DNA of 30,334 bases from Bacteroidaceae bacterium. GTDB taxonomy: Bacteria; Bacteroidota; Bacteroidia; Bacteroidales; Bacteroidaceae. Under the pieces are notes generated by a model. That model was not told the DNA's origin, ran no database searches, and worked only from the letters and a program-made list of their open reading frames with translations. A program made the position numbers and the translations under genes. Positions within the stretch are counted from its first letter, which is position 1. Each line of letters opens with the position of its first letter. Below, in pieces: positions 5,708 through 13,953 of this stretch. The stretch spans positions 1 through 30,334 of the forward strand of contig CAAGLF010000074.1 of assembly GCA_900770705.1 (NCBI GenBank), written 5' to 3'.

Positions 5708-8161
5708 TCAATCACGATGAAACCGGCCGCTCAGACGCCCCGGGAAGCCGCCACGCTTCTGCGAAGCCCCGAAGGAGGCACCATATCCGTAGCCATAACC
5801 GTAACCATAGCCGTAGCCACACGTCTTCTTGGCATCGACGTCATTGAGCACGACACAGAGGTTGCGGAACTTGTTGTTGCGGTACATCTTTTCCAATTCC
5901 GGCAGGAAGTCGCGGTGTTCCACACCCACACGTACCACATAGAGCGTCAGGTCTGCCACGCGATTTACGATGCCGGCGTCAGCCACGTTGACCACCGGCG
6001 TGGTGTCTATTACTATATAGTCGTACTCGCGCTTGGCCTGCTCCACCAGTTCCTCCAGGCGGGAGGACATCAGCAATTCGCTGGGGTTGGGGGGAACAAT
6101 ACCGGAAGGCAGGAAATCGACGCCCTCGGCCAATGCGTCCTTTACCACTACATCAGACAGCATCACGTCACCACCACCATCAACAAGGTAGGACGTCAGA
6201 CCATCCCGAGAAGCAAATCCCAATTCACGGCTGACCGTACACTTGCGGATGTCGGCATCGATGTACAGCACGCGCTTGCGGGCAAGACCGAAAACTGCAG
6301 CCAAATTGCGGGAGATGAAACTCTTGCCCTGCGACGGAGTTGTCGACGTACAAACCACCACCTTGGCATTGTGGCGCATAAAGTTCAGGCCATAGCGCAA
6401 CACACGGAAGGCCTCCACAATAGGTGCTGCACCATCGACTGAATTGATAAGTGCAGAAGGTTGGGGGAAATCCCAGTGGGGTATCTCGCCAGCCACGGGG
6501 ATGGTGGTCAGACGCTCCACATCGCTTCTTCCCTTCACCGTCACATCAAACAGGTAACGCAGCCAGATAACTGCGGCAGGAATCAGCATACCAAGTATAA
6601 AGCTGATCAACAAGATGATACCCCGCTTGGGGCTGACCGGAGCAGAGGCCCCGAGCGGCTCTTCCACCAACCGCACATTCGCCTCGTTGATGGCCAGCTG
6701 AAGAGCCACCTCCTCGCGCTTGTTCAGGAGGTATGTATAGAGGGCTTCCTTCAAGTTCTGCTGGCGGACGATGTCGAGGGTCTGCTTCTCCTTTTCGGGA
6801 GCCGTGGTCACCTTGCTGTTCATCAGCGCCTCGTTGCGGCGTGCATCCTGCAATTGCAGCTCGACGCTGCGCACATAACTGACCAAAGAAGCCTGAATGG
6901 CCGAGCGCAACGAAGCCAACTGCCGGTCGAGGTCACGAATAAGGGGAGAGGTTTCGCTGGTATTGTCGGCCATCCTTATGCGATTCAGCATCAAGCGGTT
7001 GTACTCGGAAATCTGCGAGGCAAACGTGGCTCCGTCCAGTCCAGTCAGCACCGGGATGGTCTCTTTCTGATTGGCCGTCTCTTTCAGATAGTCGGACAGA
7101 TATTTCGCTACGGTCAACTGTGTCTCCAGTTCAAGTGCCTGGCGGCGTGCGGCACTGGTCTCGCTAAGGTATATCTGAGCATTCTGCTGGAAATCCACTA
7201 TCTGGTTGGCTTGTTTGAACGAGGCCAACTGATTCTCCACTTTGCCCAAGTCCTCTCCAATCAGGCTGATACGACTGTCGATGAACTGCATCGTGCTCTG
7301 CGCCACCCGGTTCTTGTTCTCCACCACATCGCGCTTATAGGCATTGAAGACCTCTATCAGCACATCGTCGGCGCGGTCTTTGTTGATGTCTTCACAAGCG
7401 AGAACAATCAGACTGCTTTCCTTGTCGTACTCGCTGGCTGCCACCCGATTCTGATAGATAATGGCCGCCATCTGACGAGGATAGCGGGTAACCGTGATTT
7501 CCTTGTCGGTCGGGAAGTCGGCAAAGACAGGACTCTTGGAGAACGTAATGCGGCCGGCAGGTGTCTGCACCGCAGCATTGAAGGGGACTTCGTATTCGGC
7601 ATCGCTCTCCTCCATCTTCTTCGTTTCAGGATTTAAGACGCAGAATTTACCAAGCTTTATCTTATTGTCGCCCAGTACTTTCACACAAAACTGCTGCACA
7701 CCTTCACAGGGGGAATGGAAGGTTGCCTCGAAAGGACGGTTGCGATATAGGGCCACCTCGTGCAGATTTTCCCGCATTGTATAATCAATATCCAAGCGAA
7801 GGCTGTCCACGACACGTCCCATCAACCGGCGGGATGTCAGGATAAACATCTCATTCTTCAGATTGCCGCCAACGCTGATACCGTTCAGTTCCAACAACGT
7901 ATTCATACTGCCACGGCTGCGCCGGCCGGAACTGACGCCACCCACAGAGGAACCATCGTTATTCTCTATCAGCATCACTGCCTGACGCTGGTACACCCTG
8001 GACTTGCGTTGCTGGTAAAGGAAACCCAACACCAAGCACAAGACAACGGAAAGCAGGAACCATTTCCAATACAAAAGAAAATTGGCATAGCATAACTTCA
8101 GCAGGGGAATCAGCTGCATTTCCTCCTCCTGTTCAACCTGAGTATTGTTGATATTTTCCAT
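5708..8161 (-). CDS. Wzc-type polysaccharide co-polymerase / bacterial tyrosine kinase
   Basis: 817 residues in the usual order for the family. An N-terminal Wzz domain has TM1 at about 34-49, then a long periplasmic coiled-coil region, then TM2 at about 514-536, then a cytoplasmic BY-kinase. The kinase shows Walker A TSTTPSQGKSF (Lys613), Walker A' YIDAD (633-637) and Walker B VIDTTP (717-722). The tail is a Gly-Tyr run of six tyrosines (783-793), the expected autophosphorylation cluster. Such proteins control chain length and export of capsule or exopolysaccharide through cycles of tyrosine phosphorylation. No Wza exporter, phosphatase or glycosyltransferase is nearby. The gene has its own promoter (8238-8269) and a terminator behind it, so it is a single-gene unit. 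Confidence 0.95.
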   Translation of the reverse strand: MENINNTQVEQEEEMQLIPLLKLCYANFLLYWKWFLLSVVLCLVLGFLYQQRKSRVYQRQAVMLIENNDGSSVGGVSSGRRSRGSMNTLLELNGISVGGNLKNEMFILTSRRLMGRVVDSLRLDIDYTMRENLHEVALYRNRPFEATFHSPCEGVQQFCVKVLGDNKIKLGKFCVLNPETKKMEESDAEYEVPFNAAVQTPAGRITFSKSPVFADFPTDKEITVTRYPRQMAAIIYQNRVAASEYDKESSLIVLACEDINKDRADDVLIEVFNAYKRDVVENKNRVAQSTMQFIDSRISLIGEDLGKVENQLASFKQANQIVDFQQNAQIYLSETSAARRQALELETQLTVAKYLSDYLKETANQKETIPVLTGLDGATFASQISEYNRLMLNRIRMADNTSETSPLIRDLDRQLASLRSAIQASLVSYVRSVELQLQDARRNEALMNSKVTTAPEKEKQTLDIVRQQNLKEALYTYLLNKREEVALQLAINEANVRLVEEPLGASAPVSPKRGIILLISFILGMLIPAAVIWLRYLFDVTVKGRSDVERLTTIPVAGEIPHWDFPQPSALINSVDGAAPIVEAFRVLRYGLNFMRHNAKVVVCTSTTPSQGKSFISRNLAAVFGLARKRVLYIDADIRKCTVSRELGFASRDGLTSYLVDGGGDVMLSDVVVKDALAEGVDFLPSGIVPPNPSELLMSSRLEELVEQAKREYDYIVIDTTPVVNVADAGIVNRVADLTLYVVRVGVEHRDFLPELEKMYRNNKFRNLCVVLNDVDAKKTCGYGYGYGYGYGYGASFGASQKRGGFPGRLSGRFHRD

Positions 8162-8237
8162 TATTCTCTCTATTTCAGGTAATGTTGTAGATAGAAAACC
8201 GGTGTTTGTCCTTAAAATCAGGCAAACAATCGGCGTG

Positions 8238-8269
8238 CAAATGTACTACATTTTTCCTATTACCGCAAT
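8238..8269 (-). promoter_or_regulatory. Promoter of wzc
   Basis: -7 box TACATTTG (minus strand, 8238-8245) with ATTG at 8266-8269 as the -33 box, 20 bases apart. The predicted leader is about 70-75 bases. The rest of the 8162-8464 gap holds A+T-rich sequence and the ppiD terminator; no gene is seen. Confidence 0.6.
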
Positions 8270-8380
8270 GATTGTATACAAATAATAACCTAAAATGAAG
8301 CCAAAGACGACATACACTCCACCCCACTATCCGACATTTCGTCCTTCATCGCGCCCCATCAGCCCCTTTTCCCATCAGTA

Positions 8381-8433
8381 AGAAAAAGGCCGGCATTTAC
8401 ACTTCCCCATATCGGGAAGCGCAAATACCGGCC
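8381..8433 (-). terminator. Strong intrinsic terminator after the ppiD-like gene
   Basis: A long stem pairs GGCCGGCATTTAC (8388-8400) with the 3' arm at 8421-8433. It continues inward as CTTCCCC/GGGAAG-type pairing around 8402-8418. On the minus strand it is followed by TTTTTCTTAC. It lies about 30 bases beyond the stop at 8465. Confidence 0.85.
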
Positions 8434-8464
8434 TATCGAGTCTGGCAAATGGGATTTGACTATA

Positions 8465-10675
8465 TCAGAACTTGTAGCGGTTGTCCACCACTTCAGCGTC
8501 CTTCTTCAACGCTTCAATCAGCGTCTCGGAGCCACCATAGAAGGAGCGTGTATAGATAAAGGAGAACGCACGCTGGGCAGCCTGCTGCACTTCGGCAACT
8601 GCATCGAACTTATCTGCACCCTTACCCTTGCTCTGCACCTGTGCCATATAGACAGCTGCGGCCCCGGCGAAAGGCTTGACAAAACTGCCGGACTTGGCTG
8701 CGGCAAGGGCACCTGCGAGCTTGGGCTCGTTGACGCCGACAGCCTTTACCATCGCATTGCCACTGAAAGACACATTGGCCAGTGTGTCGGTCTCAGCGCC
8801 CTTGAGCCCCTTAGCCTGCTTGATGTCCTTCACATCCTTGGCCTGTGCCAAAAGCTTCTCGCCCTTCTTCTGCTGGCGGACCAGGGTGGAGAGCACGTTT
8901 TTCACCTGCTCATTGTCCCAGGGCATATAGCCCTTCTCGTGAACATCCTTCAAGCCAACCAGCAAGAGGTGGTCTTTCTGGCTTCCACATTCAAAGAGAC
9001 GGGAGATTTCGCCCTTCTCGGCTTCATCGAACACCCAGCGAACTGCGTCTTTGGTGCCGCCAATGGACTGCTCAAGCTGGGAACTGTTGCTGGCGAAGTT
9101 GGGAATATCGCGTACGATATATCCACTCTTTCCGGCATTCTTTTCAATGGCTTCCAGCGTGGTGTTAGCGGAAAGGAACTTGTTGAATTTGGAGAGCTCG
9201 TTGTTGTATGTCTCCTTGGAGAAGGCATTTTCGCACTTCACCACGGCCACATTATATTTAGTAACGATGTGCTTGCGATCGAGCACCTGCAACACAAGGC
9301 TCAAGGAGTTCTCTGCCGTGTAGACCTCAGTGGCACCGGCGGACATACCGTTCAGCTTGTCCAGCATCTTTACAGTAGCGGCGTCCATCTGCTGTCCTTC
9401 GTAGGCAGCGGAAGCCAGCCACATACTGTCACTGGTCTGCTGGTACTTCTTGGCAATCTCTGCCACGTTGCCCCCAGCCCGCAGGGCACTGGCAATGCTG
9501 TCGGCAAGCACCTTGCTCTTTTCGGGAGTATCGGCCACAGCCACGATACGACGATAGAGAACGCTATCGGGAGCCTGCACCTTGGCAATCAGCTTCAAGG
9601 TGTTGATAGTATTGTCCTGCTGATTGTAGTAAGTCGGAACCACGCTGCCAACAGCCACGGAATCGAGGCGGGCTGCCACGTCGGCCATCCGGGCAAAAGC
9701 TTCCTTGCGGAGGGGCAGATCGACATACGCAACCACCGACTTGCTGCTACCGACTACGGCTGCAGGATCCTCTCCTGCGCGCAGACGTTCTTCTACGGCC
9801 TTGACATTGGCGGTAAGTGCAGCCTTGTCCTTGGCACTGGCGGTCACCTGCACGTCAATCACCTTGATGTCACGGGTTTCCTGCGGCAGGCGGAAAAGCT
9901 CCTTGTACTGCTGGTACATCGCCTTGATGTCGGCGTCGCTCACTGCGACTTCCTTATCGTCAATCTTGCTATAGGGCAAGGCCACTACTTCTGCAGTAGC
10001 CGTTTCGTTGCGGTCGTTGAATTGCAGTTGTGCGCTGACGGGGTTGCCCACACAGCACATCTGCAGAAGTCCATAGTACTTCATTTCAAGGAGCTCCTTC
10101 CGAAGCTGCTGCTGGGAGAAGTCCCACAGACGGACAATCTGCTCAATCTGCTCGGCGGCGGATTCATTTCCCTGCTGACGGGCCTGAGCAAGCTGTTTGT
10201 CCTTGTTTTTCATAAATTCCTGAAGTGCCTGAATGTTCAAGCCCCCTTGAGGAGAAGGGAAGATACGCGAAAGCACCTGCAAGGACTGATAGCGTCCGGT
10301 CGCCAAGGCATTCTGCACGTCCTTGTCGGTCACGATAATGCCGGCCTTGCTGGCTTCGCGGGCAATCACGCTGTTGCGAACATATTGTTCCCACACCTGA
10401 CTGCGGAGCTGCTCCATCTCGGAGTCCGAGAGGTTGTCGCTCTGTCCCTGCATTGCCCTTTGGAGTTTCACCATCTCGGAGTACTCCTCCACAAGGTTCT
10501 GGTAATCCTGTACGGAGAGTTTCTCGCCGTACACTTCGCCCACCTGCTGCTTGTTGACTGCCGAGGTCGTCTCGATAGAACGGAAGAACTCTTCAGCGAT
10601 GAAGGCGAACAACGCCAAGCCGATTGCACCAATCAGCAAGCCGCCGTAGTTTCTAATCTTTTGTAAAGCTGCCAT
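8465..10675 (-). CDS. PpiD/SurA-like peptidyl-prolyl isomerase (membrane-anchored foldase)
   Basis: 736 residues with one N-terminal membrane anchor (GGLLIGAIGLALFAFIAEEF, about 11-30) and a large periplasmic remainder. Residues about 45-160 form a SurA-N-like helical chaperone region (VYGEKLSVQDYQNLVEEYSE.. then EMEQLRSQVWEQYVRNSVI..). A parvulin-like segment follows near 330-400, and a long C-terminal helical/chaperone part after it. The architecture and length fit the PpiD family, which acts at the periplasmic face of the inner membrane on newly translocated outer-membrane proteins. Whether the parvulin site is catalytic cannot be judged by eye. It has its own -7 box and terminator, so it is a single-gene unit next to lptC. 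Confidence 0.88.
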   Translation of the reverse strand: MAALQKIRNYGGLLIGAIGLALFAFIAEEFFRSIETTSAVNKQQVGEVYGEKLSVQDYQNLVEEYSEMVKLQRAMQGQSDNLSDSEMEQLRSQVWEQYVRNSVIAREASKAGIIVTDKDVQNALATGRYQSLQVLSRIFPSPQGGLNIQALQEFMKNKDKQLAQARQQGNESAAEQIEQIVRLWDFSQQQLRKELLEMKYYGLLQMCCVGNPVSAQLQFNDRNETATAEVVALPYSKIDDKEVAVSDADIKAMYQQYKELFRLPQETRDIKVIDVQVTASAKDKAALTANVKAVEERLRAGEDPAAVVGSSKSVVAYVDLPLRKEAFARMADVAARLDSVAVGSVVPTYYNQQDNTINTLKLIAKVQAPDSVLYRRIVAVADTPEKSKVLADSIASALRAGGNVAEIAKKYQQTSDSMWLASAAYEGQQMDAATVKMLDKLNGMSAGATEVYTAENSLSLVLQVLDRKHIVTKYNVAVVKCENAFSKETYNNELSKFNKFLSANTTLEAIEKNAGKSGYIVRDIPNFASNSSQLEQSIGGTKDAVRWVFDEAEKGEISRLFECGSQKDHLLLVGLKDVHEKGYMPWDNEQVKNVLSTLVRQQKKGEKLLAQAKDVKDIKQAKGLKGAETDTLANVSFSGNAMVKAVGVNEPKLAGALAAAKSGSFVKPFAGAAAVYMAQVQSKGKGADKFDAVAEVQQAAQRAFSFIYTRSFYGGSETLIEALKKDAEVVDNRYKF

Positions 10676-10719
10676 TGATAATGTATTGTTTTTATTTCAT
10701 TTATTATCCACAAAAGCGA

Positions 10720-10757
10720 CACTCCCGGCCCCAATTTTCTATACAAGACGGGGAGTG
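10720..10757 (-). other. Leader hairpin of the ppiD-like gene
   Basis: Perfect 7-base arms CACTCCC (10720-10726) and GGGAGTG (10751-10757) lie in the predicted 5' untranslated region, between the -7 box at 10775-10782 and the ATG at 10675. It could be an RNA-stability or regulatory element. Function unknown. Confidence 0.4.
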
Positions 10758-10774
10758 AAGCCATTTTAGCGCGG

Positions 10775-10782
10775 CAAAGTTA
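10775..10782 (-). promoter_or_regulatory. -7 box of the ppiD-like gene
   Basis: TAACTTTG on the minus strand matches TAnnTTTG. No clear TTTG -33 element is found at the expected distance. The predicted leader is about 95 bases. Confidence 0.5.
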
Positions 10783-10874
10783 TAAAAAAACTGTATAGTA
10801 ACGCTTCTTTTAGGCAGAAAAAACGTCATTCTTCCACCTTTCGTCTTGTCTTTCAAGGATATTTTTCCGAAAAG

Positions 10875-11510
10875 TCAGGGCCTCGCCTTCCCACTTACCG
10901 ACTGCGGTTTCTCCCGCAGGGGCAGGCTGTCGGAGGGCTGCGCCTCCTCCTGTTTCTCCATTGGCATAAAGCCGCTGGTTTGCCACACCTTGTAGCGCAT
11001 CATTCGGTCATCGCTTTCAAAGCGGTTGCCTTCCAATTGCCGGTCGGGAGCATCGAGGCGGCTGTAGGTTCGGGAATAGAAACGGTGACCACGCATATCA
11101 TAGTAAAGCACGTGCGTGCGAAAATCCGTTTGCCGGGCCAGGTCGCGCAGGAGCACCCTTCCCCGCAGTTCCCAAAGGTTGTCGTTATAGCAATAGGCCG
11201 TATCGGCTGTAATATAGAGGTCTGGTTTAAACTTGTCGTCGTAGCGTTCGAGAAAAATTCCTTTGGGGAACACCTGCCGGGGCGGTTGCGTCCGGTCGAA
11301 GTACTGCCATTCTTCCGCCACCACCTTGTATTTGATGACGCCCGAGTCGGAAATCAGTTTCGAGACGCCCCGACTCACCATTACGGGCACAGAATCCCTT
11401 ACGGCCAGCGCCGCACCCATTGGCGGAGCGTCCGAAGAGCACGCACCGGCCACTGCTGCCAGCCATACAGCCAGCAGCGCGAACCATAAGGTTTGCCGCC
11501 GTCTCTCCAT
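10875..11510 (-). CDS. lptC: LptC, LPS-transport periplasmic protein (putative lipoprotein)
   Basis: About 211 residues. The N-terminal helix TLWFALLAVWLAAVAGAC ends in a lipobox-like site (AGAC), so it is probably a lipoprotein rather than having a plain anchor. The remainder matches the LptC beta-jellyroll seen in Bacteroidota (LISDSGVIKYKVVAEEWQYF, VFPKGIFLERYDD, ITADTAYCYNDNLWELRGRV). LptC bridges the LptBFG extractor to the LptA/D periplasmic path for lipopolysaccharide. I chose the ATG at 11510, which lies 8 bases after the stop of the outer-membrane protein gene. The longer frame (to 11792) only extends inside that upstream gene. It is co-transcribed with the OMP and coaX. Confidence 0.87.
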   Translation of the reverse strand: MERRRQTLWFALLAVWLAAVAGACSSDAPPMGAALAVRDSVPVMVSRGVSKLISDSGVIKYKVVAEEWQYFDRTQPPRQVFPKGIFLERYDDKFKPDLYITADTAYCYNDNLWELRGRVLLRDLARQTDFRTHVLYYDMRGHRFYSRTYSRLDAPDRQLEGNRFESDDRMMRYKVWQTSGFMPMEKQEEAQPSDSLPLREKPQSVSGKARP

Positions 11511-11518
11511 CCTATTCC

Positions 11519-12850
11519 TTATTGCACCTTCCACTTGGCAAACCAGCGCTCGTTGAAGCTCAAGCCGATGGTAAAGCGGAAATAGTTTTCGGTCACGTGC
11601 CCGGCCAACGCAGGCTTCACCCTCTCGTAGCCGGCCGAGAGGTTCAGGATACATCGGTTGCTCCAGTAGTTGACGATAGGAAGTCCCACGCCCACCGTAG
11701 CCGCATAACTCTTGGGGCCGTCGGCTCCGTCGACCCTGATATAGGGGGTGGTATAGGAAGCTCCTATGCGATAGCGCACGTGATGTCGCCAATGCAGGCT
11801 ATTACGATTGGGAATGTACTCCGCTCCCAGCACCCACTTGTGCCTGTCCGAGAACTGTCCGGTGCGCGCAGCATAGTCCACGCCACCTCCCGGTAAGTCC
11901 ACCAGCCCTGGCGACTTCACATTTTTCCACATCTGCCACTGATAATCCATTCCCACGCGCAGGCGCTCGCGGTAGTTCCACACCACGCCCACACCCAGCG
12001 TATGAGGCAGGGCAAAGGCGTTCTGTGCAGTCAGCGTGTCGGCGCTCTCCACGGAACTGGATCCGATACGCTGGTCATAGTAGTGGGCATTGCGGTCGAT
12101 GTCGTGCCCAAGGCCATAGACGGCACCTACTACCAGTCTGTTCCGGCGGTCGAGACGGGCGGCATACTGCACGCCTAAGTCCAACTTATAGGTACGCACT
12201 TCGGCATAATACTGCCTGCGACGGGAGTTGATGTCCGAACTACTGAACGAGGCCGTCACAGTATGATTCAGTTCGCCCCACAGATAACCGGCATTAAGGC
12301 CGATGCTGAAATTGTCGAACGGTTTCCATCCCACACCGGCATATACCTCGTGCAGGCCGCCGTCGCCCGAGTAAGCCTCCGTCTGTGTCACGTCCGAGCC
12401 ACCCACGTTCATCGTCGAGGTGGAAGTCATCCGATAACCGACAGTGGAGAAAGGCAGCAATCCCACCGACATACCCAGCCGCGGCGACAATCTGAATCCG
12501 GCAGTCACATAGTCTACGGCTGTATTCTTGGCCGTACGGCTCACGCCTCCCGTCTTAAACTGTCCCGTCTGTAGCGTCAGCCCCACGTCGAAAAGGAAGG
12601 AAAGCGAGTCTATCGAGGCATACGAGGCCGGATTGGCCACATTCAGTTCCTTTCCGTCCTGCAGACCCAGCGCCAGGCCGGCCATACCCTTGTTAAATCC
12701 CTGTCCGCCATCGCCAAGCAGGCCCAGTCCGTAGCGCGAATAGGGAGAATTGCTGCCGTTCGTCTGCGCCACTGCGGGGGGCAGGGACAGCAAGGCAGTG
12801 CAGGCTGCCACGCCGAGTTTCTGTAGAATTGTCATATTTCTCTTTATCAT
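11519..12850 (-). CDS. SPYSRYGLG-type outer-membrane beta-barrel protein
   Basis: 443 residues. A signal peptide (KLGVAACTALLSLPPAVAQ) is followed by the SPYSRYGLGLL motif, which opens a Bacteroidota-specific family of outer-membrane proteins. Alternating strands then run through to a C-terminal barrel ending YFRFTIGLSFNERWFAKWKVQ. The overall look is FadL/PorV-like (YGLG.., NPASYASIDSLSFLFDVG), but the cargo is unknown. It sits between coaX (18 bases upstream) and lptC (8 bases downstream), and this operon links it to envelope assembly. Met6 (12835) is an alternative start. Confidence 0.83.
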   Translation of the reverse strand: MIKRNMTILQKLGVAACTALLSLPPAVAQTNGSNSPYSRYGLGLLGDGGQGFNKGMAGLALGLQDGKELNVANPASYASIDSLSFLFDVGLTLQTGQFKTGGVSRTAKNTAVDYVTAGFRLSPRLGMSVGLLPFSTVGYRMTSTSTMNVGGSDVTQTEAYSGDGGLHEVYAGVGWKPFDNFSIGLNAGYLWGELNHTVTASFSSSDINSRRRQYYAEVRTYKLDLGVQYAARLDRRNRLVVGAVYGLGHDIDRNAHYYDQRIGSSSVESADTLTAQNAFALPHTLGVGVVWNYRERLRVGMDYQWQMWKNVKSPGLVDLPGGGVDYAARTGQFSDRHKWVLGAEYIPNRNSLHWRHHVRYRIGASYTTPYIRVDGADGPKSYAATVGVGLPIVNYWSNRCILNLSAGYERVKPALAGHVTENYFRFTIGLSFNERWFAKWKVQ

Positions 12851-12868
12851 TATATTATATATATGGTA

Positions 12869-13633
12869 TCAACGCCCGAGGACTGGCATTGTCGCCTTTC
12901 CGGCCTCAAGCAGACGCCTTCCGATTACGCCGAGCCCTCTGAGCACCAGTTGCGGGTCCTTCACCATATAGGGAGCAAGGTCCGCGTCCAACTCCGGAGC
13001 ATCACCACCCGTCACGATGAAGCGCAAATCCGGAAAACGCCGACGCACCATCCGGGCACAGCCCTCCATCTCGTATCGAAGGCCACGGAGCGCACCGCTC
13101 CTCATCGCCGTTGGCGTATCATAGCCCAGCACCGGCGCCTCACCCCTGGTCTCCACACAGGGCAGCGCCGCCGTATGTTCGTGCATAGCAAGCAGACGCA
13201 GACGCAAGCCGGGGGAAATATTTCCGCCCACATACCGGCCGTCGGCGTCTACCATATCGAAGGTGAGACATGTACCCGCATCAGCCACCAACAGGGGGTA
13301 TCCGCCGCACACGTCGCGCGCCCCCACGATGGCTGCCAGGCGGTCTGCCCCCAACCCGACGGGTATTTCGCACAGTCCGCAGGTGGCCTCCGCCAGCGTA
13401 GTGCCCACATAGAACGTCCGGCAGGGCAGCAACTTCTCCCAGCCTTCGGGCAAGGCGGCCCTACCTGCCACGTTCGACACTATGCAGACATCGGGGCGAC
13501 ATAGTTCCACGGCCTCGCGCAGCCACGTCTCCCAATCCCTGCTTTCCTTGCGCCGGACAGCCAGAAAACTTCCGTCCGCCTGCAGCCCCAGCTTAGCCGA
13601 GGTATTGCCTATGTCTACGGCCAGCACGTTCAT
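12869..13633 (-). CDS. coaX: Type III pantothenate kinase
   Basis: 254 residues. It catalyses ATP-dependent phosphorylation of pantothenate, the first step of coenzyme A synthesis. The ASKHA-fold motifs of the CoaX family are present: DIGNTSAKLG (phosphate-1 loop, Asp7), PVGLGADRLAAIVGA (substrate/Asp-Arg motif), ADAGTCLTFDMVD (phosphate-2), and GGNISPGLRLRLLAMHEHTA. An upstream extension to 13696 starts at a TTG and overlaps the promoter, so the ATG at 13633 is chosen. The leader is about 60-70 bases. It is the first gene of the coaX - OMP - lptC operon. Confidence 0.93.
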   Translation of the reverse strand: MNVLAVDIGNTSAKLGLQADGSFLAVRRKESRDWETWLREAVELCRPDVCIVSNVAGRAALPEGWEKLLPCRTFYVGTTLAEATCGLCEIPVGLGADRLAAIVGARDVCGGYPLLVADAGTCLTFDMVDADGRYVGGNISPGLRLRLLAMHEHTAALPCVETRGEAPVLGYDTPTAMRSGALRGLRYEMEGCARMVRRRFPDLRFIVTGGDAPELDADLAPYMVKDPQLVLRGLGVIGRRLLEAGKATMPVLGR

Positions 13634-13703
13634 CCCGGCTTCCTTGCTATTTTCGTCTGTTTTCTTTACCTTGAAGGCGGCATACGCACAGCCCAAGGCG
13701 GGG

Positions 13704-13734
13704 CAAAATTAGCACCTCCCCGCTGAAGGACAAA
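13704..13734 (-). promoter_or_regulatory. Promoter of the coaX operon
   Basis: -7 box TAATTTTG (minus strand, 13704-13711) and TTTG -33 box (13731-13734), 19 bases apart. This is one of the best promoter matches in the window. Confidence 0.7.
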
Positions 13735-13779
13735 ATAATTTCACTTTTTTTTGAAGAACAGGCTTTTGCGGCACAACTT

Positions 13780-13851
13780 CTGCGGCGACAGCAAAAATTT
13801 CCACGGCAGAAATTTTTCCTTCCGCCCTTGTATTTTTTTCTTCCGCCGCAG
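13780..13851. repeat. Inverted-repeat element of the GAAAAATTTC family (copy 1)
   Basis: The left arm (13780-13801) begins CTGCGGCG and ends AAAAATTTC. It differs at only two positions from the 22-base arm at 20811-20832. A reverse copy GAAATTTTTCC follows at 13809-13819, and CGCCGCAG at 13844-13851 mirrors the outer CTGCGGCG. The element lies between the divergent coaX and ABC-ATPase promoters. It is A+T-rich in the middle with G+C-rich ends. Confidence 0.7.
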
Positions 13852-13913
13852 TAGTTCTGCCTTTCTACTTTCTCCCTCCAACGGGCCACGCCCTTACCAA
13901 AAAAACGGCCGGG

Positions 13914-13948
13914 TTTGCTGCGCCTTGCCCCCGTTTGCATTAACTTTG
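13914..13948 (+). promoter_or_regulatory. Promoter of the ABC ATPase - topB operon
   Basis: -7 box TAACTTTG at 13941-13948, with TTTG at 13914-13917 upstream. The 23-base spacer is slightly long. The GTG start codon is only five bases after the -7 box, so the transcript may begin at or next to the start codon. Confidence 0.55.
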
Positions 13949-13953
13949 CAGCC

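Noticed and set aside
5601..5711. N-terminal extension of the PEGA/TonB protein from a TTG at 5711
   Set aside because: It overlaps the wzc stop, runs through a terminator hairpin, and would bury the signal peptide.
8456..10666. 736-codon plus-strand open frame opposite the ppiD-like gene
   Set aside because: It mirrors the real gene almost end to end, has no family motifs, and is expected from the G+C-rich codon use. The minus-strand product has clear SurA/PpiD features, a -7 box and a terminator.
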